NCBI GenBank assembly: GCA_965116115.1 | Contig: OZ220486.1 | Coordinates: 3,968,001-4,032,000, forward strand | Source: JAPOXR01 sp965116115 | GTDB taxonomy: Bacteria > Pseudomonadota > Alphaproteobacteria > Rhodobacterales > Rhodobacteraceae | Direction: 5' to 3' | Length of the DNA: 64,000 nt | Part shown: piece after piece, positions 8,825 through 17,587 of the stretch | Layout: each line of letters opens with the position of its first letter | Numbering within the stretch: position 1 is the first letter of the stretch | Translations under genes and position numbers: made by a program | Notes under the pieces: model-generated | Told to the model about the DNA's origin: nothing | What the model saw: only the letters and a program-made list of their open reading frames with translations | The model's database searches: none

Positions 8825-10204
8825 TCAAAGGTCCAGTTTCTTCAGGCGCATTGCGTGTTGCGCCTCACGCTTAAAGGCTCGAAGGATTGACACGGGGCTG
8901 CTCTTGATTGAAGCAAGATCATCACCATTGATCATGATAACAGCAAGGTTGGAATCAGCCATGACCATATTGGCAAATCGGCGAGCCTCGCTGCCGATTT
9001 CACCAGTAGTGACAATCACGATGGCATTGCTCTTGAGAAAGTGCGTCAAGCCGACTTCCTTCGCCACGTCATCAAGAGAGACTCGCGCGGTGTTCTTGCA
9101 CTGGATCTGCCAGCGTGAAAATATGAGTTTTGCGTTATCAAATATGAGGTCAACTTCTGCGCCGCCGGTCTGATCTGCACGAAGGCGGGTCGCCACATAG
9201 GTCATGTCCAGCATTCGCATGATCTTGAACGCCAGAGCTTCGAGCGCGAGACCGGATTTATGACGGTTCTTGTCCTCCATCTCATCCAAAATGCATGAGA
9301 GCGGAGTCTTCAAGAGTTTCAGCAATTTCGGGTCGACTTGATGCTTGAGTTGATCAAGCAGGGGTTCGACAACGTCTGTGACAAGTTTAGGCGTGGCGGC
9401 AATCAAAAAGGGTTTGGCACCGCGACCGGCCGTGGTCTTGTGGGCAGTAATGTAGCCAGCATCCACGAGAGCATTCAGAACGAGTTTTGGCAGACTCTTC
9501 TCAGGAAATCTCACGCCATAGGTCGCACTGGCGAGGCGTGCGATATCGTTCGCCGGCTGCGGTTCGGATGTGCCTGTGTTCGCCAAGGCGCGAAGAAAGG
9601 CTCGCTGCTCCGGTGTGAAGCCTGCCAAGATTTCAAATTCATCTGGATTAAGACCGAGCACATCCTCTAGCCGGTGACTGTCAACCTGCCAGCGGGAACC
9701 GACAAAAACGCCGGCCTTGGCAAGCCAAAGCCGCATGATACTCGGGTGTTTGCCGCCTGATGGATAATCCACGCCGCGAACCGACAACCCGTCCCGGAGA
9801 GTGGTCAGATTAACTTTCTCGCCAGCGACAATCATGTCCTGAATGCAGCGTACCAGCGTCATTCCGTGAAGATTGAGCAGAATGTGTTTCGCAAGAGCAG
9901 CATAAAGAGCATCATCCTGCTCACGAAGCGCATATAACTGCCTGCCAAATTCCGTAAGGTTGGCATTACGATCAATGATCCCGTAAGCGAACATCCCGAG
10001 CTTGGTGTTATTGGCAAGTTTGCGTTGATTGTATTCGGTGGTGTTGTGTTTGTCAAAATAGGCGAGCCGTACGGCATCCTCGAAAGCGTGCCAGTTACCC
10101 CCATGAATCTCGGCGAATTCCAGAACTTCAGAAAGTTCGACCTGGGATGGTGAAAACTCGCTGCCAAAAGGAAGTCCGCTCCGCTGTATCATGGCTTTGT
10201 CCAT
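8825..10204 (-). CDS. Restriction endonuclease partner of the TSPPF methyltransferase
   Basis: This 459-residue protein has a long N-terminal half that looks like winged-helix or specificity regions. The C-terminal nuclease domain carries the PD-(D/E)XK signature: Glu/Asp in GGAEVDLIFDN and QxK in WQIQCKNTARV (residues about 345-375). The nuclease domain resembles Mrr-like restriction enzymes. The gene lies directly before the methyltransferase with a 12-base gap, so the pair forms a restriction-modification system. It starts at an ATG without a convincing ribosome binding site, and a nearby upstream start is not excluded. Recognition sequence and subtype are unknown. Confidence 0.8.
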   Translation of the reverse strand: MDKAMIQRSGLPFGSEFSPSQVELSEVLEFAEIHGGNWHAFEDAVRLAYFDKHNTTEYNQRKLANNTKLGMFAYGIIDRNANLTEFGRQLYALREQDDALYAALAKHILLNLHGMTLVRCIQDMIVAGEKVNLTTLRDGLSVRGVDYPSGGKHPSIMRLWLAKAGVFVGSRWQVDSHRLEDVLGLNPDEFEILAGFTPEQRAFLRALANTGTSEPQPANDIARLASATYGVRFPEKSLPKLVLNALVDAGYITAHKTTAGRGAKPFLIAATPKLVTDVVEPLLDQLKHQVDPKLLKLLKTPLSCILDEMEDKNRHKSGLALEALAFKIMRMLDMTYVATRLRADQTGGAEVDLIFDNAKLIFSRWQIQCKNTARVSLDDVAKEVGLTHFLKSNAIVIVTTGEIGSEARRFANMVMADSNLAVIMINGDDLASIKSSPVSILRAFKREAQHAMRLKKLDL

Positions 10205-10409
10205 TTAGCAGAATGCCTGCATTGACCAGAAAAATCAGTTTGCCGCCGCGAGCCGTGTTCAGCATCAACAAACATGCTCTGGGAAATCATCTCGACTCGT
10301 GTGCTCTCCATTTTGCTGTCACACCGGCTGTTTTAGTGGATCATAAATTTGAATGTGCATCCGAAAAACCCAGTCTTGGCGGCCGGCACCATGCTGACCG
10401 TCAGGGTCT

Positions 10410-11092
10410 TCACCCGCCCAGAATCCAGTCCCTGAAACGCCACAAGGCTAAGCCGTAGCCGTAACTGACAATCCTGCTGGTCGTGCTCAAAGGGTTGCCA
10501 TCTGCATCCTTCTCCTTGGAGAACTCAACGGGGCTTTCCTGATCAACATTTCCAACGAGCATGGCCATCACCTTTTCAATGTCATCATCCAGAAATACTG
10601 GTGAACCGCTTTGACCATAGATAGTCGGAAAACTGAATTCATATTCAACACCAGATGTTCGTTGCATGCTTCCCTTTATCAAACGACGTTCTTCAAGTGA
10701 AACGGAGTCTGGACCTGTGACTTTGGCAGGATAACCATAGGACAAAACATCGGTTCCCAAGTAAAAATCAGTCATGCCGTCAGGCGGGGAGGCGATAGTG
10801 AAGAACGACGCAACATCATTGTTATCAAAATTCAAGACGGCAATGTCTGCTGTCGGATGGCACCGGATTTCGCTCGGTTATTGCAACCCCTGGCCTTTCC
10901 CTTTGCTTTCAAGATAGATACGATCCACAGGCGCGGCGCCAACGACATGCCTTGGCGTCACAACGAGTCCGGGTCTTTCAACCCCGAATGCAGTACCTCT
11001 GAAACGTGCCTTGTTGCCGTTGTCGCCGGAGTGATTCCCACTGGACGAACATAATCGCTTGGGTTCAGTTTATTAGGTCGTTTCTGTTTCAT
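10410..11092 (-). pseudogene. Trypsin-like serine protease, frameshifted and stopped
   Basis: Three pieces of one chymotrypsin-fold peptidase can be read. A start codon at 11092 follows GAAAGGAT and opens MKQKRPNKLNPSDYVRP. A different frame then gives GTAFGVERPGLVVTPRHVVG with the catalytic His, so there is a frameshift near 11000. That frame hits an in-frame TAA at 10878-10880 and continues as PTADIAVLNFD with the catalytic Asp. The C-terminal part contains YGQSGSPVF with the catalytic Ser. All three triad residues survive but in a broken frame. It lies upstream of the restriction operon on the same strand and may have been part of the same defence block. Confidence 0.75.
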
Positions 11093-11162
11093 TTCGTATC
11101 CTTTCACTTGCTCATTTAAGTATATGTTCCCCCTACTTTAGCTCTGTACCATGACCGCCGCC

Positions 11163-11996
11163 CTAGGTCGTGGACTCAATTATCCCCTTTGCGTCATTCC
11201 GCAGCAGGCAGCGGATGACGGTCAGGATGACAGCGGCGGCGAAGTTGCGGGCTCGCTTGTCAAAGCGGGTCGCGACCCGCCGGAACTCTTTGATTCTTCC
11301 GAAGAAACGCTCAATGACATTGCGCTTCGCATAGGCGGCTTTATCCAGCGGCCGCTGCCGCCTGCGGTTCGACTTCGACGGAATGACGGCCCGGCAGCCG
11401 GCTTCCGCCGTTTGCTTGAGAACGGCCTCGGTGTCGTAAGCCTTGTCGGCGATCAGGACGCAGCCGGCTTCAAGGCCGTCAAGAAGGGGCGCCGCCTCGG
11501 CGCAGTCGGCGGCCTGCCCGGGCGACAGGCGCATGCGGCGCAGCCCGCCCTTGCCGTCGACCATGGCATGGATTTTTGTTGTCCAGCCGCCCCGGGAACG
11601 CCCGATCTCCTGCGGCACGCCGTCCTTACGCGACCCGGCGGCATGGCGGTGAGCTCGGATCGACGACGAGTCGATCATCCGGCTCCGCGGCGCCGGATCG
11701 CCGTCGTCCTTTTCGTCCGCGGCTTCTTCTTCCGCTTCTTCAAGTCGTTGAATATCATCAAGAATCTTCTGCCAGCGGCCCGATTTGCTCCAGCGGTTAA
11801 AGCGGTTGTAACAGGTCGTGTAAGGCCCGTAACGCTCAGGCAGATCCCGCCATGGCATGCCGGTGCGCAGCACGAAGCATATCCCGTCTATTACCTTACG
11901 GTCGTCCTTGCGCGGAGGTCCCGGCAGACCTTTCGGCATCACACGCTCCATCCGCTGCCATTGCTCGTTCGTCATATCATGCCGGCTGCCGATCAT
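11163..11996 (-). CDS. IS5-family transposase (DDE)
   Basis: This 277-residue single-frame transposase has the DDE residues in MIDSSSIRAHRHAAGS (D), VLIADKAYDTEAV (D) and KRNVIERFFGRIKEFRR (E, with the Y/R-type ERFFGRIK signature). The N-terminal DUF4096-like region contains GMPWRDLPERYGPYTT. The gene reads all the way to the tip of the element. Its stop codon TAG is completed by the CTA target duplication outside the IS, so the reading frame depends on the insertion site. No frameshift is visible, so this copy may be active and could mobilise the related MITEs. Confidence 0.92.
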   Translation of the reverse strand: MIGSRHDMTNEQWQRMERVMPKGLPGPPRKDDRKVIDGICFVLRTGMPWRDLPERYGPYTTCYNRFNRWSKSGRWQKILDDIQRLEEAEEEAADEKDDGDPAPRSRMIDSSSIRAHRHAAGSRKDGVPQEIGRSRGGWTTKIHAMVDGKGGLRRMRLSPGQAADCAEAAPLLDGLEAGCVLIADKAYDTEAVLKQTAEAGCRAVIPSKSNRRRQRPLDKAAYAKRNVIERFFGRIKEFRRVATRFDKRARNFAAAVILTVIRCLLRNDAKGIIESTT

Positions 11997-12083
11997 TTCA
12001 AATCTCCTTTGAGCATTCTCACCGCTGGTCGCGCGGCACTGTGCCGCAACCCGCTCGGCATGTCAAATGTTTGGGTACACAAC
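11166..12083 (-). mobile_element. IS5-family insertion sequence, copy 1
   Basis: This 918-bp element is flanked by a 3-base target duplication CTA (11163-11165 and 12084-12086), as expected for IS5-family elements that target TNA. The ends are related inverted repeats: one begins GGTCGTGGACTCAATTA, the other, read inward, GGTTGTGTACCCAAACATTT. It carries one intact transposase gene and interrupts the region just after the broken resolvase. A decayed second copy is at 39095-39973, and a 159-bp MITE at 48667 shares its tip sequence. Confidence 0.88.
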
Positions 12084-12693
12084 CTAGTGCCTGTAACCGG
12101 GCTAGCAGCGCATTCATCGGCTCGCGCGGCGTGCCGTCCGGCCCGAATATATCTGTACAATGTGGTCAACCCGATTCCATATTCGCTGGCAACGGCCTTC
12201 GGTCTGGCATCCGGGTCGGACATCGCCGTCGCCGCGCCCTGCAGCCGCCCGATCGGCACCGGTGGACGCCCGCGCAGCCTGCCGCGTGACCGCGCCGCTT
12301 CAATCTTGGCTGTCGTGCGTTCGCACGGGCGATCGCGTTCGTCTGCGCCACGGCAGCGAATATATGAAAATACATCGCTCCGGCCGGTGTTGAAATATCG
12401 ATTTCCTCGGTCAATGCGCGGAAATCGATTTCCGCTGCCCGCAGCTTTTCGATCAGCATGATCAGCTGATTGACGGTGCGGCCCAGCCGATCCAGCCTCC
12501 AGACAACCAAAGGGTCTCCACTGCGCAGCGCCTTCCAGCATGCCGCCAGACCGGGCCTGTCGTCGCGGGATCCCGAAAGGCGGTTCTCGTAAATGCGTTC
12601 AGGATCAACGCCTGCTCCGGTCAAAACATCCCGCTGCGGGTCGATGACCCGGTAGCCTTCGAACTTGGAAACGCGGGCATAACCGATCATCAT
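12084..12693 (-). pseudogene. Serine recombinase/resolvase, frameshifted
   Basis: The start MIGYARVSKFEG carries the catalytic Ser of the resolvase family, followed by YENRLSGSRDDRPGL and VVWRLDRLGRT, all typical of TnpR-like small serine recombinases. After AAVAQ (about 12345) the sense frame shifts. The second frame gives ERTTAKIEAARSRGRLRGRP and a C-terminal helix-turn-helix ending TTLYRYIRAG. The IS5 copy lies immediately after the coding end. A resolvase alone, without its transposon transposase, suggests a relic of a Tn3-like element or plasmid resolution system. Confidence 0.8.
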
Positions 12694-12845
12694 ACTCCTG
12701 CACCTCGCCGCGTCTTTCCGCTTTGGGAGAACAGGTTTTCCAAAGGCATCCAGAAATGACACGGATAGCTTCGGGAAGCAACCCGAAACCCGTTCGGAAA
12801 TCAAATTTTAGGAAATCCCCTCACATCACGTTTCTGGATAGACAA

Positions 12846-12880
12846 CCGTTTCGGGCTGCATGCCTATGTCAGTTACATTC
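12846..12880 (+). promoter_or_regulatory. Upstream repeat element A
   Basis: The sequence CCGTTTCGGGCTGCATGC followed by a GTCAGTTACATT-like tail recurs at 22786 and 34040, each time shortly before the first gene of a plus-strand transfer-locus operon. Here it lies about 10-45 bases before the start codon of the exported 424-residue protein. The shared core, similar distance to a start and same orientation suggest a promoter or regulator-binding site. No consensus sigma-70 boxes are evident. Confidence 0.45.
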
Positions 12881-12888
12881 ATCGAATC

Positions 12889-14163
12889 ATGTGCGATCAA
12901 TGTGAATCACCGAGTTTCCTCCTAGCGGCGGTTTCAGCCTCAGTGTTCCTTCTTCAGTTTGTCCCGGCCGCCGCCGCCGATAACTTGCGGCAACTGCTCG
13001 ACGAGAGCGGCCGCATCGAACTGTCAAACGAAGCCAGCAACCTGGTGTCGGAGATGTTCGGGCTTCATCCGCCGAACGGGCTTGCAGGCAGGCTGGCAGT
13101 GCGTCTGTCCGACGCGGAGATCGAAGAGGACAGCGATGCCGTCCGCTTTTCCGCCGGCGAACTGCACCGGATCGAGCGGATATCTGACGGGCAGCCGGCG
13201 CTGTTCTTCAACAGCAGCGGCCTCGCCGGCCGGATCGGCAGCGGAAAACTTGAAGCCGGAGCCGATTTGATCGAATTCTGGTCTCTGACCGGCGAGTTGC
13301 TGCTTGCGGCCGCCGACGCCCGCATTTCGCTTGTTGAAACCGGCCACAGCTATTCGCTGGCGATCAAGGCCGGCCCGGTGTCCTCGACCCAGCTGACGGA
13401 ATTCGAAGACGGCAGCGCATTGGTCGCGGAATCGCGCGCCTCCCGCTTGGTTTTCAGCTTCGCCGACTCGCCCGACCTGATGGGCGAGGCAAGTTTTTCA
13501 GCGCGGATCGACGATGCTTCCGGATCCCTGCGCCGCAGGCATTCTGCTTCCGGCAATCCTGCTGGGATTTTCTGGAATGTCGGCGATGTCCAAGTGTCCG
13601 CTCTTGGCAGGCCGTCGGCCGGGGCGGCCATGCGGGGAGAATTGGCTTTCCGGTTTCAGGTTGAGGCGGGCAACATGACGGCTCCCGGAGATCTGAGGGC
13701 GGAACTGGGCGGCCTGCAAGTTGACTTGAACACCGGCGACGGAACTCTGACGGCAGGCATTGACGGTATCGCGGCATCCGCCGAGCTGCAGCGCCTGCTC
13801 TGGCCGGAACTGGGGCTGACGCTGCCCCCGGCTTCGCTGTCGGCGAGTCTTCGATCCCGCGCCGCCACCCCGAAGGCCGGTATAACGGTGGAAAAAGTGA
13901 CCGCGCGCCTTGGCGAGGCGGATTTCAGCGGGATCGGCGCACTCGGGCCGGCGATGAATAACTGGAGCATCGAGGGACGGCTTTCGGGACTCCTTGCCAT
14001 GCTCTCCTCCGCCGGATCCCGTGATCCCGAGGCACTGGCGCGGCGACTCGGCATACCGTTTGACACCGCAGACGCAGACGCCGACGCACTTGATCTTCGC
14101 GTTGAGGGCGGTCTGGATGTATTGCGGCTCAACGGCCGCGCTGTGCGCCTGCCGACGAAATGA
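12889..14163 (+). CDS. Exported protein of unknown function, 424 aa
   Basis: The N-terminus has a signal peptide: after MCDQCESPS comes the hydrophobic stretch FLLAAVSASVFLLQFVPAAAA with a likely cut before DNLRQ. The remainder looks like a beta-rich AsmA/DUF2125-like periplasmic protein, with repeated RLGEADFSGIGALG and GLDVLRLNGRAVRLP style segments, but I cannot assign a family firmly. It is the first gene of a plus-strand operon, overlapping the DUF882 protein by four bases (ATGA), and it is preceded by repeat element A. A role in the cell envelope next to pilus genes is inference. Confidence 0.65.
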   Translation: MCDQCESPSFLLAAVSASVFLLQFVPAAAADNLRQLLDESGRIELSNEASNLVSEMFGLHPPNGLAGRLAVRLSDAEIEEDSDAVRFSAGELHRIERISDGQPALFFNSSGLAGRIGSGKLEAGADLIEFWSLTGELLLAAADARISLVETGHSYSLAIKAGPVSSTQLTEFEDGSALVAESRASRLVFSFADSPDLMGEASFSARIDDASGSLRRRHSASGNPAGIFWNVGDVQVSALGRPSAGAAMRGELAFRFQVEAGNMTAPGDLRAELGGLQVDLNTGDGTLTAGIDGIAASAELQRLLWPELGLTLPPASLSASLRSRAATPKAGITVEKVTARLGEADFSGIGALGPAMNNWSIEGRLSGLLAMLSSAGSRDPEALARRLGIPFDTADADADALDLRVEGGLDVLRLNGRAVRLPTK

Positions 14164-14759
14164 TCCGCCGCCGCACGTTTCTGTCCGGCACCGCCGCGAT
14201 GGCAGCCGCGCCGGTCACGGCGACTGTTCCTCCAGGGCCTGAAGCGCCGCCCTTCCCGCCGCCGCCGGCAAGGCACGGATCCCGACTCGACATGCTTGCG
14301 GCCTCCGTCGCGCCGCGGCTGGAGATGAGTTGCCCGCATACCGGCGAGAGCTGGTCGGGATGGTTTTACGGAGTTTCCGGCGCCGGCTATGACGGCCACG
14401 CGCTGGAACAGCTCGACTGGTTTCTGCGCGACTGGCGCGAGTCGACCTGCGTCCGGGTCTGCGCCCGCCTCTACTGGGCCTTGGCGGCCGCCTCGCAGGC
14501 CGCCAGTCGGAACGGAGGCAGCGGCCATGTCGCAATTCTGTCCGGTTTCCGCACACCTGCCACCAATCTCCGCCTGAAGGGCGCCGCCCGGGATTCCTGG
14601 CATATGTACGGACGCGCGGTGGATATTCGCATCGACGGGATTCCGATCCGCGAATTAGCGGCGTTCATGGTCCGGATCGAGGTCGGCGGCGTCGGGTTGT
14701 ATCCAGGCTTCGTGCATATCGATTCCGGTCCTCCGCGCAGCTGGGCGGGCACGTCATGA
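14160..14759 (+). CDS. DUF882/M15-like peptidase with Tat signal
   Basis: This 199-residue protein starts MIRRRTFLSGTAAMAAAPV, a twin-arginine export signal. The mature part matches the DUF882 (peptidase M15A, YcbK/MepK-like) family. It has the zinc-site segments GFRTPATNLRL, HMYGRAVDIRI and GLYPGFVHIDSGPPRSW, in which the HxxxxxxD and HxD residues are present. Such enzymes cut peptidoglycan crosslinks in the periplasm. Close to pilin and transfer genes, it may open the wall for pilus or channel assembly. It is translationally coupled to the previous gene. Confidence 0.85.
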   Translation: MIRRRTFLSGTAAMAAAPVTATVPPGPEAPPFPPPPARHGSRLDMLAASVAPRLEMSCPHTGESWSGWFYGVSGAGYDGHALEQLDWFLRDWRESTCVRVCARLYWALAAASQAASRNGGSGHVAILSGFRTPATNLRLKGAARDSWHMYGRAVDIRIDGIPIRELAAFMVRIEVGGVGLYPGFVHIDSGPPRSWAGTS

Positions 14760-14986
14760 GTCCCCGCGCCAACAGCCGGCGTGACGCTGTTCGAAAAGTC
14801 GTTTTGTCCGGCGTTGAAAAATGGCCGGTTCCGGCACAACCTGCCGCCTTCGGGACGTTGCGACAACCCGCGCGAGCAACGGACGCCGCCGCCGAAGCGG
14901 ACGCTGCCGGGCGCGTGCGCGACTGCGCAGCCGGCCTCGACTATATCGGCCTCTCAACCGCTCTGCCGATCCAGAAAGGACCATGA
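14756..14986 (+). CDS. Small hypothetical protein, 76 aa
   Basis: This open frame overlaps the stop of the DUF882 gene by ATGA and ends two bases before the prepilin start. That fits an operon member, but its sequence is Ala/Arg-rich and resembles no family I know. It could also be a spurious frame filling the gap before the prepilin gene. Confidence 0.35.
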   Translation: MSPRANSRRDAVRKVVLSGVEKWPVPAQPAAFGTLRQPARATDAAAEADAAGRVRDCAAGLDYIGLSTALPIQKGP

Positions 14987-14987
14987 A

Positions 14988-15590
14988 ATGATGTCAACAG
15001 CCTGCCGGACTGCCCGCCTGAAACTGCGCCGCCGCGGCCTGCGGCCAGGCATCGCAGGAACCGCACGACGGGCGCGGCGCGGCCTGACGCTATTCGAAAC
15101 GGCGCTATGGTCGGTGGTCGCCGTGGTAGCGATCGCCGGGATAATCGCCGGATTCGTGACGCTGCAAGCCAATCTGCGCGAGTCGCAAACTTCCCAGCTC
15201 GTGCAGACGCTGATGGGCTCCGTGCGCGGTCTTTACACGGCATCGATCAATTACACCGGCATCTCAGCCGCTGTGCTTGTCAATGCCGGCGACGTGCCGG
15301 CCCGTTTCGTTCGCGGCACGGACATCCAGAGCCCGGAGGGCGGCGACATCACCTTGGCCGGCTGGGACGGCGGATTCGCCATCGCAGTCGAGACCGACCG
15401 CGACGGCACATGCATTACGATCCTGAGCAGCTTTCTGGGACATGCGCAACTGACCGGCATCGCTACGCTGGCTACCATTCCGGCCAGCATCACAGCCGCC
15501 ACCGCGACAGTGACGACCGGCCACGACACTGTGGCCGAGATCAACACTGCCTGCGCGGCGAACAGCAATGTCGTGCTCGAGTTCAGCTGA
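14988..15590 (+). CDS. pilS: Type IVB prepilin, PilS-like
   Basis: This 200-residue protein has a long basic leader ending RRARRG, then LTLFETALWSVVAVVAIAGI, the classic type IV prepilin hydrophobic helix with Glu at mature position 5 and cleavage after Gly. The long leader and two cysteines in the C-terminal half (GTCITIL and NTACAAN) fit type IVB pilins such as PilS of R64 thin pili. The protein should be cleaved by a prepilin peptidase and polymerised by the PilQ/PilR machinery encoded at the right end of the window. The start ATG at 14988 follows AAGGA. Confidence 0.8.
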   Translation: MMSTACRTARLKLRRRGLRPGIAGTARRARRGLTLFETALWSVVAVVAIAGIIAGFVTLQANLRESQTSQLVQTLMGSVRGLYTASINYTGISAAVLVNAGDVPARFVRGTDIQSPEGGDITLAGWDGGFAIAVETDRDGTCITILSSFLGHAQLTGIATLATIPASITAATATVTTGHDTVAEINTACAANSNVVLEFS

Positions 15591-15653
15591 TTTGCAGGGG
15601 CCGGCGGATGAGAGCTGTTCCAACTCCGCTTCAATTGCATCCGCCGGCCTCGC

Positions 15654-16655
15654 ATGCGTGAACACTGGTCCTGTTCACCGGCCGGCCGGTGTTTCCGCTC
15701 GCTGGCCGAAGTATTCGCGGCGCTGCGACCGCGCATTCGGCCCGAACTGGCGACGGATGCCGGATTCCGGCGGCTTCAGGAAGCCAGCGCCGCTGTTCCG
15801 GCCTCGGCCGCCAACCACGAGTTCTTCCTTGAATTGCGGCCGGGTAACCTCGAACGAATGGATTTCGGCTTCTGTCTTCCGCCCGGCGGCATTGCCGCCG
15901 GTGAGATCGGGCAGTGGCGTGACGGCGGCGCGCCCGGTCCCGTCACCGAACGATTTCTTCATGCCAAGGGGCCTACTTGCCTTCTGTGGTTCATGATGGA
16001 CACAGACAGCCGGATCGTCGGCTGCGCCCGCGGCGTCAGCTGCCCTGGCGGATTCCGCGATGGCCGCGTGGCTGCGGAACTTCTGGCCGGGCTGACAGCG
16101 GAAACGGATGCGGCCGTGCGGCGGGATTGGCATTTCGCCGCCCGGCTGATGCACGGATTCGCGGGTCCTGTCCTACATGCCGGGCGCTATGCGCATCGGC
16201 GCGAGGACGGCCTGCCGATCCGGCTTGTCGCCCGCCTGTACGATGCCGCAGCCGACGCGGCCCGCCGTCTGGACTGGCCGGGCGACGCAGGTGAACTGGC
16301 TCAGTTAACCGAAGACTGGCCGTTTGACGACTTCGTAAGCCTGTCGATGGATTTCACCGCCGGCGGGCCGCTCTGCCGCCTCGGCGTCGAGATTCTCCGT
16401 CCCGGCAGCTGGACCGAGATGAACCCGGCTCTATGGGCCGAGCGGCTGCGCTTCGCCGCTGCCGCCGGTTTCTGCACGCCGGCTCAGGCGGAGGCGCTTG
16501 TTTCGGTAATCGGCAGCCATGTCGTCGAGACGGCGGCCGGACCGACGGCGGCCAATATCGGCATCAACCATGTGAAGTTCGTGTTCGGCGACGGCCCGCC
16601 GACCATAAAGTTTTATCTCGCCGGCAATATGGGGCAAATCCGAAGTGCTTCATGA
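15654..16655 (+). CDS. Hypothetical protein, 333 aa
   Basis: I do not recognise this protein. It has no signal peptide or membrane segment. The C-terminus contains NHVKFVFGDGPPTIKFYLAG, preceded by a helical middle rich in Ala and Asp, so it reads like a folded cytoplasmic enzyme or binding protein. It follows the prepilin gene by 63 bases on the same strand and may belong to the same transcript. A 17-codon frame starting at 15608 with a fair ribosome site overlaps its start and could couple translation. Confidence 0.6.
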   Translation: MREHWSCSPAGRCFRSLAEVFAALRPRIRPELATDAGFRRLQEASAAVPASAANHEFFLELRPGNLERMDFGFCLPPGGIAAGEIGQWRDGGAPGPVTERFLHAKGPTCLLWFMMDTDSRIVGCARGVSCPGGFRDGRVAAELLAGLTAETDAAVRRDWHFAARLMHGFAGPVLHAGRYAHRREDGLPIRLVARLYDAAADAARRLDWPGDAGELAQLTEDWPFDDFVSLSMDFTAGGPLCRLGVEILRPGSWTEMNPALWAERLRFAAAAGFCTPAQAEALVSVIGSHVVETAAGPTAANIGINHVKFVFGDGPPTIKFYLAGNMGQIRSAS

Positions 16656-17587
16656 CCGCGACGATCAATCTCCGGTCCCTGTCTTTGATCCAAACCGCTC
16701 TGCCCCGCAGGCCGATGACAGGCTGAGGCAAGGATGGACCGCTGATCTGACGCGGCCGGATCAGGCCGGTTGATTTCCTGTGGATAGGCGCAATCTTCGG
16801 AACGGAACACAGTATAATCCGCGGCGCTGACCATAAGCCGGATGACGGGCGTGCCGGATACGCAAGAGACGGCTCAGGCGGATATACCGCCGGCTTGGCA
16901 GCGGCAGGCCGTCTGATCAGCTATGTAGCCAAGGCCCTCCGCCTCCTGCGAACGGAGTGAATGGCAGCATCGGCGATGATCGAACGCGGGACGCACTCGG
17001 CACTGAGGCTTACGGCCCGAAGAATCACGGCACGGCGGCTCCGCCCAGCGTCTAAACTGAACCTGATGGCCTCGGGATTCCGCAACATACAGAGCCGTCG
17101 CCAGATGCGTGGATGCTGGCGCGGCTGGGACGGAACTTCTGCAACCGGCGGCTGGCAGCCGGATGAAACGGCTGCCGCGCTGCTGACGCGGGAATCAATC
17201 CTGAAATCCAGCCGGATTCAATTCAGCCTCTTGCGAAGGAGGCGGCGGCTGGACGCTTGCATCCGCAGGATATGGCACCCGGCAGGAGGAGGCATGTTAT
17301 GGCAACCCGTTTTGACGGAATAAAGATGCAGCAACGGCTTCCGCGCAAATAGCGTTGTTCCGGCATTCTATTCAGCTTGACTGACAAAGCCGGCGACTCA
17401 GCAAACGCCGCGGCACGAAAGTATTTCATTGCGGCACCCATTCGAGGAGCACTCGTATCTCTGATGAATCATAGTCTTCGGAGATCATGAAAGCGGCGCC
17501 CGGAAACGAACTTGTCTGCCCGATGGCATTTGCGATCGCCCTCTGGAACGCTAAATTGAAGAGAACCACCTGTTCGGGAGGATGAAA
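16656..17587. other. Long intergenic region with a possible gene relic
   Basis: No convincing gene fills these 930 bases. The plus-strand frame at 16961-17323 is Arg-rich and lacks motifs. On the minus strand, 17426-17585 reads HPPEQVVLFNLAFQRAIANA followed by IGQTSSFPGAAFMISEDYDS and ends EIRVLLEWVPQ. This looks protein-like and may be the C-terminal remnant of a lost gene. A GTATAAT box occurs near 16811. Confidence 0.4.

Noticed and set aside
16961..17323. 120-codon plus-strand frame in the 16.7-17.6 kb gap
   Set aside because: It is Arg-rich without motifs or ribosome site, and looks like a random frame.
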